32,335 nucleotides of DNA. Origin: Hyphomicrobiales bacterium. GTDB lineage: Bacteria > Pseudomonadota > Alphaproteobacteria > Rhizobiales > Rhizobiaceae. Both the position numbers and the translations under genes were made by a program. Shown piece by piece: positions 14,605-22,932 of the stretch. Positions within the stretch are counted from its first letter, which is position 1. The number at the start of each line of letters is the position of its first letter. Where the stretch lies: positions 1-32,335 of the forward strand of contig UBJO01000057.1 in the NCBI GenBank assembly GCA_900465665.1, given 5' to 3'. A model generated the notes under the pieces. The model was not told where the DNA came from, searched no databases, and was given only the letters and a program-made list of their open reading frames with translations.

Positions 14605-16089
14605 ATGGCTCGCATCATTGAAACGCCGACCGGTTTAGACGCACTCACCTTCGATGACGTGCTGCTTCAGCCTGGTCACTCCGACGTCCTCCCGGGCCAG
14701 ACCAGCGTTGCAACGCGCATTGCCACCGATTTCGAACTCAACATACCCATTATCTCGTCCGCCATGGACACGGTCACCGAAAGCCGGCTCGCGATCGCCA
14801 TGGCGCAGGCCGGTGGCCTTGGTGTCATTCACAAGAACCTGACCCCGATCGAGCAGGCCGAGCAGGTCCGCCAGGTCAAGAAGTTCGAAAGCGGCATGGT
14901 CGTCAACCCTGTCACCATCGGCCCGGATGCGACGCTCGCCGATGCACTGGCGCTGATGAAGATCCACAGCATCTCCGGCATCCCTGTTGTCGAAAAGTCC
15001 GGCCGCCTCGTTGGCATCCTGACCAACCGCGACGTCCGCTTCGCCTCTGATCCCGCCCAGAAGATCTATGAGCTGATGACCCGCGAGGGCCTCGTCACGG
15101 TCAAGGAAACCGTCGACCAGCAGGAAGCAAAGCGCCTGCTGCACGCCCACCGCATCGAAAAGCTGCTGGTGATCGATGGCGAAGGCCGTTGCGTCGGTCT
15201 CATCACCGTCAAGGATATCGAGAAGTCGCAGCTCAACCCGAACGCCTCCAAGGATGCCCAGGGTCGCCTCCGCGCCGCAGCCGCCGTCGGCGTCGGTGAT
15301 GATGGCTTCGAGCGCGCCGAGCGCCTGATCGAGGCCGGCGTCGACTTGCTCGTCGTCGATACCGCCCACGGCCACTCGCAGGGCGTTCTGAACGCCGTCG
15401 CGCGCGTCAAGAAGTTGTCCAACTCCGTGCGTGTCATGGCTGGCAATGTCGCCACGTCGGATGGCACCAAGGCGCTGATCGATGCAGGTGCGGATGCGGT
15501 CAAGGTCGGTATCGGTCCAGGCTCGATCTGCACCACCCGCATCGTCGCAGGCGTCGGCGTTCCGCAGCTTGCCGCCATCATGTCGGCGGTCGAAGCGGCC
15601 CGCGCCCAGGATGTCCCCGTCATCGCCGATGGCGGCATCAAGTTCTCCGGCGACGTCGCCAAGGCGATCGCATCCGGCGCATCCGCCGTCATGATCGGCT
15701 CGCTGCTTGCCGGTACCGATGAAAGCCCGGGCGAAGTCTACCTCTATCAGGGCCGCTCCTTCAAAGCCTATCGCGGCATGGGCTCCGTTGGCGCCATGGC
15801 CCGCGGCTCGGCTGACCGTTACTTCCAGGCGGAAGTGCGCGACACCCTGAAGCTCGTTCCAGAGGGCATCGAAGGTCAGGTACCCTACAAGGGGCCGGTC
15901 TCCGGCGTTCTGCATCAGCTCGCCGGCGGCCTGAAGGCTGCCATGGGCTATGTCGGCGGCAAGGACCTCAAGGACTTCCAGGAACGCGCGACCTTCGTGC
16001 GCATCTCCGGCGCCGGCCTGCGTGAAAGCCATCCGCACGATGTGACCATCACCCGCGAAAGCCCGAACTACCCGGGTTCCGGCGCCTGA
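14605..16089 (+). CDS. guaB: Inosine-5'-monophosphate dehydrogenase
   Basis: GuaB oxidises IMP to XMP with NAD+, the committed step of GMP synthesis, as a cytoplasmic tetramer. The 494-residue length is normal. The N-terminus TFDDVLLQPGHSDVLP is typical. Two CBS domains occupy about residues 95-210. The catalytic loop GPGSICTTR contains Cys309, and the mobile flap region with YRGMGSVGAM follows. The ATG at 14605 is used; an in-frame TTG lies 6 nt upstream. The stop codon shares its last base with the start of the next gene, giving translational coupling. Confidence 0.98.
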   Translation: MARIIETPTGLDALTFDDVLLQPGHSDVLPGQTSVATRIATDFELNIPIISSAMDTVTESRLAIAMAQAGGLGVIHKNLTPIEQAEQVRQVKKFESGMVVNPVTIGPDATLADALALMKIHSISGIPVVEKSGRLVGILTNRDVRFASDPAQKIYELMTREGLVTVKETVDQQEAKRLLHAHRIEKLLVIDGEGRCVGLITVKDIEKSQLNPNASKDAQGRLRAAAAVGVGDDGFERAERLIEAGVDLLVVDTAHGHSQGVLNAVARVKKLSNSVRVMAGNVATSDGTKALIDAGADAVKVGIGPGSICTTRIVAGVGVPQLAAIMSAVEAARAQDVPVIADGGIKFSGDVAKAIASGASAVMIGSLLAGTDESPGEVYLYQGRSFKAYRGMGSVGAMARGSADRYFQAEVRDTLKLVPEGIEGQVPYKGPVSGVLHQLAGGLKAAMGYVGGKDLKDFQERATFVRISGAGLRESHPHDVTITRESPNYPGSGA

Positions 16090-16646
16090 TGAACGACGCG
16101 AGCAGCCGTATTCCGACCTTGGTCGTCGCGCTGCTCGCGGCCATCTCCCTGGGCATCTTCATCTGGATGCTCCTGGGCTACGTCCTGCCGTTTCAGGATA
16201 TGACCCACGCCGCGATGCTCGAAGCGCGGCTGGGTCGCTATGATGCGAGCGATATCGACGCCATGCGCGGCTTGCTCGAGCGAAAGCCGGAAGCGCGCGA
16301 CTTGCTTGTCGCCATGCATCGCGGGCCCGATCTGATCCTGCCCTTCGTGCTGACGGCGTTCCTCTTTACCGTTCTCGCCAAGCTGCGCCCCGCAGGCCGC
16401 TACTTCAATCGTCCGATGCATCCCTTGATGATCGCCGCGATCTATGCGCTGCCTTTCATCTACGGCTTCTCCGACTATGCCGAGAACATCCTGACCGACA
16501 ACCTCTTCGCCGGCGGCGCCGAGTGGAGCTTCGCCGCGGCATTGCTGCCATGGGCGTCGAGCCTCAAATTCGCGAGCCTGACCGTCTGCGTCATCGTCAT
16601 CCTGCGCTTTCTCGTCTACCGCATCGTGCCGCCGACGGATCGCTGA
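16089..16646 (+). CDS. Unknown four-helix membrane protein coupled to guaB
   Basis: I do not recognise a named family for this 185-residue protein. Hydrophobic segments lie at about residues 11-31, 80-95, 115-130 and 155-172. A charged stretch at 40-75 (with the EARLGRYDASDIDAMRG region) sits between the first two, probably outside or as a soluble loop. Its ATG overlaps the guaB TGA by one base, so translation is probably coupled. A link to purine metabolism is not established by position alone. Confidence 0.85.
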   Translation: MNDASSRIPTLVVALLAAISLGIFIWMLLGYVLPFQDMTHAAMLEARLGRYDASDIDAMRGLLERKPEARDLLVAMHRGPDLILPFVLTAFLFTVLAKLRPAGRYFNRPMHPLMIAAIYALPFIYGFSDYAENILTDNLFAGGAEWSFAAALLPWASSLKFASLTVCVIVILRFLVYRIVPPTDR

Positions 16647-16735
16647 CGCCGCTGGCCCAACCGACACTGGAAACGCCGGTTCGTTTGCTCTAAAGCTCTG
16701 ACACCAAAAGAAAACTGGCAAAAGGAGACGAGCAT

Positions 16736-17167
16736 ATGACCGGAATGACAGGCTATGAGATGTTCTGGCCCATCATCGCCCATGCGGCGCTGGTCTACAT
16801 GCTCTACATGCTGCTCGGCTATCGCCGCCAGAAGATGCTGAAGTTAGGCAAGGTGCATGCATCCGACTATCGCGAAAACCGTGGCGAGCCTACCGAGAGC
16901 CTGATCGTCAAGAACAGCCTGGCCAATCAGTATGAGTTGCCGGTGCTGTTCTACGCCTGCTGCATCCTTCTATACATGACCGAAGCGGATAACCTGATCG
17001 CGCTCGTGCTTGCCTGGATCTTCGTTGCCTTGCGCTATGTCCACGCCTTCGTCCACGTCACCAGCAATAACCTGCGCTACCGCAGCCCGCTCTTTGCCGC
17101 CGGCTATCTCGTGCTCGGCGTCATGTGGGTCTGGCTTGCCGTCTGGATAATGTTCCCGAACGGCTGA
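16736..17167 (+). CDS. MAPEG-family membrane protein
   Basis: The 143-residue protein has four predicted transmembrane helices. It shows the MAPEG-like pattern of a polar loop after helix 1 (RRQKMLKLGKV) followed by NSLANQYELPVLFYACCILLY and, further on, RYVHAFVHVTSNNLRYR, the conserved Arg/His/Asn-rich segment of the family. Eukaryotic members act in eicosanoid and glutathione metabolism; the bacterial role is mostly unknown. A strong AAAGGAG precedes the ATG by 8 nt. It lies 89 nt after the preceding membrane protein on the same strand. Confidence 0.85.
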   Translation: MTGMTGYEMFWPIIAHAALVYMLYMLLGYRRQKMLKLGKVHASDYRENRGEPTESLIVKNSLANQYELPVLFYACCILLYMTEADNLIALVLAWIFVALRYVHAFVHVTSNNLRYRSPLFAAGYLVLGVMWVWLAVWIMFPNG

Positions 17168-17273
17168 GCGGTCGGGAATCATCGTCTGTCTCCACGAATC
17201 AGCGATGCGGCCGGTTTTCTGTAAGCAACACGGCTAGCAGCGTGTCGCGGCCTGTGTTCGGCCTGAAAATGGC

Positions 17274-17283
17274 GTAAATTTAC
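17274..17283. promoter_or_regulatory. Short palindromes upstream of the TetR gene
   Basis: A perfect 10-bp palindrome GTAAATTTAC is followed shortly by an ACCAAA/TTTGGT inverted repeat (about 17297-17327). TetR-type regulators commonly bind palindromes in their own promoter. Which of these, if either, is an operator cannot be told from sequence. Confidence 0.3.
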
Positions 17284-17455
17284 CCTCCGGAACCGACCAA
17301 ATCAGGGCTTATCACCCCGGTTTGGTTGAGCTTTTGCCGATCGTTAGAATACAAGCTTTCTCGTTTACGCCTCATGAAGGCCTGCATGTCATATCGGCCG
17401 AAAGGGCCGGTTTTGGGCAGTGTCCGGTCTGCGAATAAGAGGGATGGGGAACGAC

Positions 17456-18103
17456 ATGAACGTCGGGAGCTTCGATCGCATTGGCCTCCGCAGGAAGCCG
17501 AAACAGGAACGCAGTATTCAGAGGCTGGACCTGATCTTGTCCGCCGCCTCGGAGCTGATCGCGGCCAAGGGTGTCGGCGCCATGCGCATGACCGAACTCG
17601 CGGTTGCCGCCAACGTACCGATCGGCTCGGTCTACCAGTATTTCCCCGAGAAGGCCGCGATCGTCAAAGCGCTGTTCGATCGCCATTCGCTGGCCATCCG
17701 CGCAAGGGTGGCGGATGCTTTCGCGTCTGTGCAATCCGTACCGGAAGCGCTCGATGTGCTCGAAGCCACAATCGACTGGCACTACGAGGACTATCGCAAC
17801 GATGCCGCGAGCCTCGGCATCTGGCTCGGCACCGAGACCGATCAGGACCTTTCGCAGCTCAATGTGGAACACAACAGCCGCATCGCCCGGATCTTTCGCG
17901 AAACGGCCCAGCGCATCGCGCCCGAGTTCAGCAATGTCGATAGCGAGGCGCGCACCTATCTCTTCAGCCACCTGATCGGCTCGTCGGTCAGGCTTGCCGT
18001 GACGAGCGACCCCTGCTTCGCGGCCCGCATTCTGCAGGAATGCAAATCCCTCGTGCGCAGGTCCTTCTTCACATCCATGCCGGCGGAAATGGTCGCGGGC
18101 TGA
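17456..18103 (+). CDS. TetR/AcrR family transcriptional regulator
   Basis: The 215-residue protein has the classic N-terminal TetR helix-turn-helix: after RRKPKQERS come ASELIAAKGVGAMRMTELA and VPIGSVYQYFPEKAAIV, the recognition helix and the Y-x-Y-F-x-x-K block. The C-terminal two thirds form the ligand and dimer domain. The ATG at 17456 is chosen over in-frame starts at 17420 and 17444 because GGGG lies 6 nt upstream. It converges with the LysR gene; the upstream MAPEG gene is on the same strand but 288 nt away. The target is probably itself or an adjacent gene; the ligand is unknown. Confidence 0.92.
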   Translation: MNVGSFDRIGLRRKPKQERSIQRLDLILSAASELIAAKGVGAMRMTELAVAANVPIGSVYQYFPEKAAIVKALFDRHSLAIRARVADAFASVQSVPEALDVLEATIDWHYEDYRNDAASLGIWLGTETDQDLSQLNVEHNSRIARIFRETAQRIAPEFSNVDSEARTYLFSHLIGSSVRLAVTSDPCFAARILQECKSLVRRSFFTSMPAEMVAG

Positions 18104-18126
18104 TCCCAATTACCAGCTTGTGCCGA

Positions 18127-19083
18127 TTACCAGCTGGTCACCGTGTTCGCGACCTTCAGGCGCGGCTGCGCGCGCACGTAAGTGCCTTTCACCTCCGCGT
18201 CGAGATTGTCCTCCACCACGGCAGGCGTGATGTTGTCGAGGCAGGCGGTGATGTGCGCGGTGATCGCGTTCATCAGCGAGATCGAGACGCCCGGCCGCTT
18301 CATGATGCCGATCTGCACCGGGGGGAGCGCTGGGAAGCCGTCCGCTTGGGTCAGCACCTTCATGCCCGTGCGCAGCGCCGATTCCGGCATTGTCGAAACG
18401 GCAAGCCCGGAGAGAACCGCCGCCGCGATGACGGTGCATGACCAGCTGGTGAACAGGATCTGATGTTCGCGCCCGCCCGCGTCGAGCGCGGCTATGGCGG
18501 TCTGTCTCCACGGGCAGTCGCGGCGGCCGACGGCAAGCGGCACCGGCGCGTCGTCGCGGATCGGATGGTTGGCCGAGCCGACCCAGCAGAGTGGTTCGGT
18601 CCGCACCACGTCCGACATGCGCACGCGCGGATTATGCGTCACCAGCGCGATGTCGAGTTCGCCCCTGTGCATGCGCTCGGCCAGATCGACCGATGGTTCG
18701 CAGACGATGTAGAGTTCGACATTCGGATGCGTCTTGGCGAAGCGGCCGATGATCTCCGGCATGTAGCGCTCGGCATAATCGTCGGGCGTGCCAATCCTGA
18801 GCGTGCCCTCGAGCCGGTTGTCGTCGAAGGCTGCGATTGCCTCGTTGTTGAGGCGGATGATGCGGCGGGCGTAGTTGAGCAACTTTTCGCCCTCGACCGT
18901 CAGCCGGTTGCCGCGGCCGTCCTTGATGAACAGCTGCTTGCCGATCCGCTCCTCGAGGCGGCGCATCTGCATCGAAACGGCGGATTGCGTCTTGTAGACC
19001 CGGTCGGCGGCCTTGGTGAAGCTGCCGGAATCGATGATCGCGATGAAGGTCTGCAGCTGGTCAATATCAAGAGGCGCGGCCAT
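18127..19083 (-). CDS. LysR-type regulator, LsrB/VtlR-like
   Basis: The 318-residue protein has a winged helix at residues 1-60 (LQTFIAIIDSGSFTKAADRV, then KTQSAVSMQMRRLEERIGK) and a periplasmic-binding-fold effector domain from about 90 (RIGTPDDYAERYMPEIIGRF). The wording of the DNA-binding region and of the TPDDYAERY stretch recalls LsrB/VtlR of rhizobia, Agrobacterium and Brucella, regulators of small DUF1127 proteins and AbcR sRNAs. That similarity is from memory and needs a tree. The ATG at 19081-19083 follows GGTGA. It is divergent from a DUF1127 gene, which fits this regulon. Confidence 0.9.
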   Translation of the reverse strand: MAAPLDIDQLQTFIAIIDSGSFTKAADRVYKTQSAVSMQMRRLEERIGKQLFIKDGRGNRLTVEGEKLLNYARRIIRLNNEAIAAFDDNRLEGTLRIGTPDDYAERYMPEIIGRFAKTHPNVELYIVCEPSVDLAERMHRGELDIALVTHNPRVRMSDVVRTEPLCWVGSANHPIRDDAPVPLAVGRRDCPWRQTAIAALDAGGREHQILFTSWSCTVIAAAVLSGLAVSTMPESALRTGMKVLTQADGFPALPPVQIGIMKRPGVSISLMNAITAHITACLDNITPAVVEDNLDAEVKGTYVRAQPRLKVANTVTSW

Positions 19084-19103
19084 GGTTCTCACCTATAAAC
19101 ATC

Positions 19104-19122
19104 TCTGATGATAATCATTAGA
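19104..19122. promoter_or_regulatory. 19-bp dyad, candidate LysR operator
   Basis: The sequence TCTGATGATAATCATTAGA has arms TCTnATGAT and ATCATnAGA, with perfect complementarity except at the two n positions and one central base. It lies 21 bp upstream of the LysR start and 165 bp upstream of the divergent DUF1127 gene. This is the expected place for the binding site of an autoregulated LysR protein that also controls the divergent gene. Confidence 0.6.
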
Positions 19123-19286
19123 AACATTCGTTGGACTGATCAATAGCCGTTTGGCATCTTGTGGCTGCAAATCAATCAAAGTGATGGCCAGGCAAATCGG
19201 CCTGTCCGCTCGAAAACCAACTTGCCTCTCCGTGCCTGATCGCGCGGAAAGGGCGGGTTGTTGCGCGCCCATGAAAGGATCATCCC

Positions 19287-19586
19287 ATGCGCACGACAGA
19301 CCGGATATTAGAACTCGACTGCAACCCCGCGACCAAGACCTATTCGCAGCGTCTCGTCGCCGGTTTCGCAACGCTGGCATCCGTACTGCGCGTGTTCCGC
19401 AATCGTATGGAGATCAACGCGCTGCACGAGCTCGACGACAACCAGTTGAAGGATATCGGCCTTTCGCGGGCCGATCTCGACGCGGCCTTCCTGGCCTCGA
19501 CCTTCTTCGAGGATCCGTCGGATCAGCTGACGCGGTCCGCGCGCAATCGCGGCCGTAACTCGCTTCACCGGCTTAATCAGGATTGA
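19287..19586 (+). CDS. DUF1127 small protein
   Basis: The 99-residue basic protein has the DUF1127 (YjiS-like) domain at about residues 35-70: VLRVFRNRMEINALHELDDNQLKDIGLSR has the conserved R-x-x-x-x-x-L-x-x-L-x-D-x-x-L-x-D-I-G-L-S-R pattern. DUF1127 proteins are small, often stress-induced; in alphaproteobacteria some bind RNA or are encoded with regulatory sRNAs. AAAGGA lies 7 nt before the ATG. It is divergent from the LsrB/VtlR-like gene and followed within 20 nt by two hairpins. Confidence 0.93.
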   Translation: MRTTDRILELDCNPATKTYSQRLVAGFATLASVLRVFRNRMEINALHELDDNQLKDIGLSRADLDAAFLASTFFEDPSDQLTRSARNRGRNSLHRLNQD

Positions 19587-19605
19587 GCCTAAACCAGTTT
19601 TCCCC

Positions 19606-19673
19606 GCAGGGTGATAGCCAATAACCCTGCCTCTTGCCCGGTGCCGACCTCCCAGTCGTCTCCGGGTTTTTTT
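19606..19673 (+). terminator. Double hairpin and intrinsic terminator after DUF1127 gene; possible 3'-UTR sRNA
   Basis: Hairpin 1 has a GCAGGGT/ACCCTGC stem (19606-19630). Hairpin 2 has an outer stem CCCGG/CCGGG (19637-19666) and an inner stem CGAC/GTCG closing over a CTCCCA loop, followed by seven T. The second is a good rho-independent terminator. Its apex carries CCTCCC, complementary to Shine-Dalgarno sequences, as in rhizobial and Rhodobacter anti-SD sRNAs linked to DUF1127 genes. Confidence 0.75.
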
Positions 19674-19683
19674 ATGCCTGCTG

Positions 19684-20559
19684 TCAGGGCTTGGGAGAGG
19701 AGGGCGACGTCTTCGGCATATAGCTCTCGAAGATCGCCTCCATGTTCTTCTGGTAGCCCTTTTGCACTTCGAGCCCGCTGTCGAACATGGTGTTCAGCAT
19801 GTCCATGTAGCTGGAGGCCTCGGGCGCCTTCTCAGCCTTTTCGCTCGCCTTTGGCGCTTCCGACGGCTTCTGTGGCGCCGGCTGCGCGAAGCTTCCCATC
19901 ATTTCCTGGAATGCCTTGGTGAAGGGATTGTCGAGGAAGGGATTGGCCGGTGCCGCTTTTTCAGGCTCCGGCTTCGGCGCGCTGAACATCAGCTGCATCG
20001 CCTGCGTGAATGGATTGTCGAAAATGCTCGGCTGCGGCGTCGGCGTCTGCTTCGGCGCGAAGCCGGTTGCCTGCAGCCATTGCTGGATGCTCTCGCCCAT
20101 CGCCGTGTTGACGAAAGGGTTCACCGGCGCGTTCATCTGCCCAATCGATTGCTTGAACAGCCCGCCCATCAGCGTGCCGGCCATGATCGGCAGCATCTGC
20201 TTGTAGATTTCCTGGCCGATCCCGGTCATCTGCGCCGCCTGCGCCGCGACTGCCCGCGACACGTCCTTGGAGCCGAAGAGCTGCGCCAGGATGTCGTTGC
20301 CGTCGGAGATCCCCTGCGGCGTGAACGCCTTGCTCATGTCCTCGAAATACTTGGCATAGTTGCCGGAGGACACCGCCTGCATCAGGCCCATGAAATCGTA
20401 GGGGTTGCTGCTGCTCCGCTTCAGCCCGGCTGAGAAAGCCGGCATCAGCGCGGCCATCGCCTGCGTCGCCTGTTCCTGCGCCAGGTTGAACTGCTTGGAG
20501 ATCGCGTCCATCGCCGCGCCGTTCTGCGCCTGCATCATCATGTCGAAGAGTGGCAGCAT
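19684..20559 (-). CDS. DUF937 family protein with NPF repeats
   Basis: The 291-residue protein begins MLPLFDMMMQAQNGAAMDAISKQF; residues about 1-150 match the DUF937 pattern of helical repeats with Q/A-rich, Met-rich helices and LAQLFGSKDVSRAVA. The second half is Pro/Ala/Lys-rich and contains three repeats built around NPF (VNPFVNTAMGE, FDNPFTQAMQLMF, LDNPFTKAFQEMM). The C-terminus has a predicted helix YMDMLNTMFDSGLEVQKGYQKNM. The function is unknown. The start at 20559 is chosen because the 22 codons upstream look non-conserved; AAAGGGC precedes it. It is a single gene, ending 10 nt after the DUF1127 terminator in convergent orientation. Confidence 0.85.
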   Translation of the reverse strand: MLPLFDMMMQAQNGAAMDAISKQFNLAQEQATQAMAALMPAFSAGLKRSSSNPYDFMGLMQAVSSGNYAKYFEDMSKAFTPQGISDGNDILAQLFGSKDVSRAVAAQAAQMTGIGQEIYKQMLPIMAGTLMGGLFKQSIGQMNAPVNPFVNTAMGESIQQWLQATGFAPKQTPTPQPSIFDNPFTQAMQLMFSAPKPEPEKAAPANPFLDNPFTKAFQEMMGSFAQPAPQKPSEAPKASEKAEKAPEASSYMDMLNTMFDSGLEVQKGYQKNMEAIFESYMPKTSPSSPKP

Positions 20560-20658
20560 GGAAAAGCCCTTTCCCGGTTCGCGACGCATGATCGCGTCAC
20601 TATAGCCGGAAAAAGGAATGCGCAAACCGCTTTTTGCAGAAGGGCTTAGAGCCTGGTT

Positions 20659-22032
20659 CTAGTACTGGTATTCGGTGAACACCGGCTCGACCGAACCGTT
20701 CCAGCGGCCGTTGTAGAGCGCCAGCAGGTCTTCCGCCAGCGTCGCCTTCTTGGCCATGACCTCATCGAGCGGCGACAGGAAGATCGTCTCGTCCTGGCCT
20801 TCGCTGTTGAGCTTGCCACGCGCCTTGAGGCCCGCCTTGGAAATGGCAAGCACGTCGCGCGCCGTATCGTAAAGCGTGTGGCCACGGAATGCGGCCTTCA
20901 GTCCCTCGGCCGGCACCGCGTTGCGCAGCGCGTTCACCTCGTCGAAGCCCCAGTCCTTGGTCAGCTGGTCGGCCGCCTCGAGTGCGGTTGCGTCGTAGAG
21001 CAGGCCAACCCAGAAGGCCGGCAGCGCGCATATGCGGCGCCACGGGCCGCCATCGGCGCCGCGCATCTCGAGGAAGCGCTTCAGGCGGACGTCGGGGAAC
21101 AGCGTCGAGAGATGGTTGGTCCAGTCGCCCATCGTCGGCTCCCAGGCGGCAATCTCGCCCTTCAGCGCGCCGTTCATGAACTGACGGAAGGTGATATGGG
21201 TACAGTCCTTGTAGCGGCCGTCGCGGACGATGAAGTACATCGGCACGTCGAGCGCCCATTCCACATAGTCGTTGAAGCCGAAATCGTCGCGGAAGGTGAA
21301 GTCGAGCAGGCCGGAGCGGTTGTTATCGGTGTCGCGCCAGATATCGCCGCGCCAGGACTGCAGGCCGTTGAGCTTGCCTTCGGTGAAGGGCGAGGAGGCA
21401 AACAGCGCCGTTGCCAGCGACTGCAGCTTCATCGAAACGCGCATCTTCTTGCGCATGTCGGCTTCCGACGAGAAGTCGAGGTTCACCTGGATCGTGCAGG
21501 TCCGATACATCATGTCGAGACCCTGCGTGCCGACCTTTGGCATGTAGCGGCTCATGATGCCGTAGCGCGACTTCGGCATGATCGGGGTTTCGGCCAGCGT
21601 CCACTTCGGGCTGCCGCCGATGCCAAGGAAGCGGATGCCCATCGGCTCGGCGATCTCGCGCAGCACGGCCAGATGCGCGTTGGATTCCTTGCAGGTCTGG
21701 TGGATGTTTTCGAGCGGCGCGCCCGAGAGTTCGAACTGCCCGCCCGGCTCGATCGAGATCGCGCCCATGCCCGATGGCTCGGCAAGGCCGATGATGTTCT
21801 CGCCGTCGAGGATCGGCTCCCAGCCGCTCTTGGCTTCGAGACCCTTCAGCAGGCCCGAAATGCTGTTTTCGCCGAAATAGGGAACCGGGCTGTTATCGGC
21901 GCGGAAGAAGGCGAACTTCTCATGTTCGGTGCCGATGCGGAACTTCTCTTCCGGCTTGTTTCCCGCCGCAAGATAATCGGTCAGCTCCTGAACCGAAGAG
22001 AGCGGGGTCTGGTCGGTGGTATCGCGAGCCAT
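20659..22032 (-). CDS. gshA: Glutamate-cysteine ligase, plant/alphaproteobacterial type
   Basis: GshA joins L-glutamate and L-cysteine with ATP, the first step of glutathione synthesis in the cytoplasm. The 457-residue protein matches the plant-type class rather than E. coli GshA: SIEPGGQFELSGAPLENIHQTC, PIMPKSRYGIMSRYMPKVG, DMMYRTCTIQVNLDFSSEADM and ALDVPMYFIVRDGRY are all family hallmarks. The length is normal. The ATG is at 22030-22032. It lies 146 nt downstream of rsmE on the same strand, so pit, rsmE and gshA may form one transcript. Glutathione is important for stress tolerance and symbiosis in rhizobia. Confidence 0.97.
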   Translation of the reverse strand: MARDTTDQTPLSSVQELTDYLAAGNKPEEKFRIGTEHEKFAFFRADNSPVPYFGENSISGLLKGLEAKSGWEPILDGENIIGLAEPSGMGAISIEPGGQFELSGAPLENIHQTCKESNAHLAVLREIAEPMGIRFLGIGGSPKWTLAETPIMPKSRYGIMSRYMPKVGTQGLDMMYRTCTIQVNLDFSSEADMRKKMRVSMKLQSLATALFASSPFTEGKLNGLQSWRGDIWRDTDNNRSGLLDFTFRDDFGFNDYVEWALDVPMYFIVRDGRYKDCTHITFRQFMNGALKGEIAAWEPTMGDWTNHLSTLFPDVRLKRFLEMRGADGGPWRRICALPAFWVGLLYDATALEAADQLTKDWGFDEVNALRNAVPAEGLKAAFRGHTLYDTARDVLAISKAGLKARGKLNSEGQDETIFLSPLDEVMAKKATLAEDLLALYNGRWNGSVEPVFTEYQY

Positions 22033-22178
22033 TCAAGTAACCTGTATTCGGGAAACGCCCGGAAAGTATCCGGACAGTAGGAAGGGTGATTAGGACCGCT
22101 GGCACGTATGTTGCAAGTGAAATTGTTTCAACCAGCCATCAAAAAAATACCAGCAACTGTGGCCCGTTGCCCACGCGG

Positions 22179-22919
22179 CTATTGGTTCCAGTCGCCGAGT
22201 GCCGCCTGTATCACTGCCATGGCGGCAACGGCTGCGGTATCGGCGCGCAATATTCTCGGCCCGAGCGGGATCGCGGTCACGAAATCGAGGCTCCTGAGCC
22301 GCGCGCGCTCGTCCTCGGAAAACCCGCCCTCGGGCCCGACGAGCAGCGCCAGCTTGCGCTCCTTCACCGCCGAGAGGATCGGCAGCGGGTTCTGCCCGGC
22401 ATCGCCCTCGTCGCAATAGATGATCCGCCGGTCGCTCGGCCATCCGTCGAGCATGTCGAAGAGCCGCACCGGCTCGGCCACGTCAGGGATGCCGAGAATG
22501 CCGCATTGCTCGGCTGCCTCGATGACGTTGGCTCGGATTTTGTCGAGATTGTTGATCTTGCCCTGCACATGCTGCGTCATCACAGGCTGCAGCACGCCGG
22601 CGCCCATCTCGACCGCCTTCTGCACGAGATAATCCAGCCGCCCCACCTTCAGCGGCGCGAAGAGATAATGCAGGTCGGAAGGCTCCGGCTGCGGCCGGGT
22701 CTGCTCCTCCGGCACGATCATGATGCGCTTGCGGGTCGGCAGCGAAAGCCTTGCCTTCCATTCACCGTCGCGGCCGTTGAAGACGAGGATCTCGGCCCCA
22801 TCGCCCATCCTCAGCACATTGGCCAGATAATTATACTGGTCCGGCGTCGCCTCCGCAGCCACTCCTTTGGAGAGGGGTGCGGCGACGAACAGCCGTTGCA
22901 TTCTGAAATTGGCGCGCAT
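22179..22919 (-). CDS. rsmE: 16S rRNA (uracil(1498)-N3)-methyltransferase RsmE
   Basis: RsmE methylates U1498 of 16S rRNA. The 246-residue protein has the N-terminal PUA-like part (QRLFVAAPLSKGV, YLANVLRMGDGAEILVFNGRDGEW) and the C-terminal SPOUT knot with KVGRLDYLVQKAVEMGAG, AAEQCGILGIP and LLVGPEGGFSEDE, the last being the SAM-binding loop. The start at 22919 gives the family N-terminus after a few extra residues; MQRLF six codons further is an alternative. It begins 13 nt after the pit stop codon, indicating co-transcription. Confidence 0.96.
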   Translation of the reverse strand: MRANFRMQRLFVAAPLSKGVAAEATPDQYNYLANVLRMGDGAEILVFNGRDGEWKARLSLPTRKRIMIVPEEQTRPQPEPSDLHYLFAPLKVGRLDYLVQKAVEMGAGVLQPVMTQHVQGKINNLDKIRANVIEAAEQCGILGIPDVAEPVRLFDMLDGWPSDRRIIYCDEGDAGQNPLPILSAVKERKLALLVGPEGGFSEDERARLRSLDFVTAIPLGPRILRADTAAVAAMAVIQAALGDWNQ

Positions 22920-22932
22920 CGAAATGTCCTGG

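Noticed and set aside
14635..16038. A 467-codon minus-strand open frame opposite guaB
   Set aside because: Same composition artefact; guaB is unambiguous on the plus strand.
18109..18135. Direct repeat ATTACCAGCT around the LysR stop codon
   Set aside because: Two 10-bp copies 17 bp apart, one containing the stop; most likely a small duplication with no effect on the protein.
20878..22080. A 400-codon plus-strand open frame opposite gshA
   Set aside because: Antisense of a clear plant-type GshA; translation is Arg/Ala/His-rich without recognisable features.
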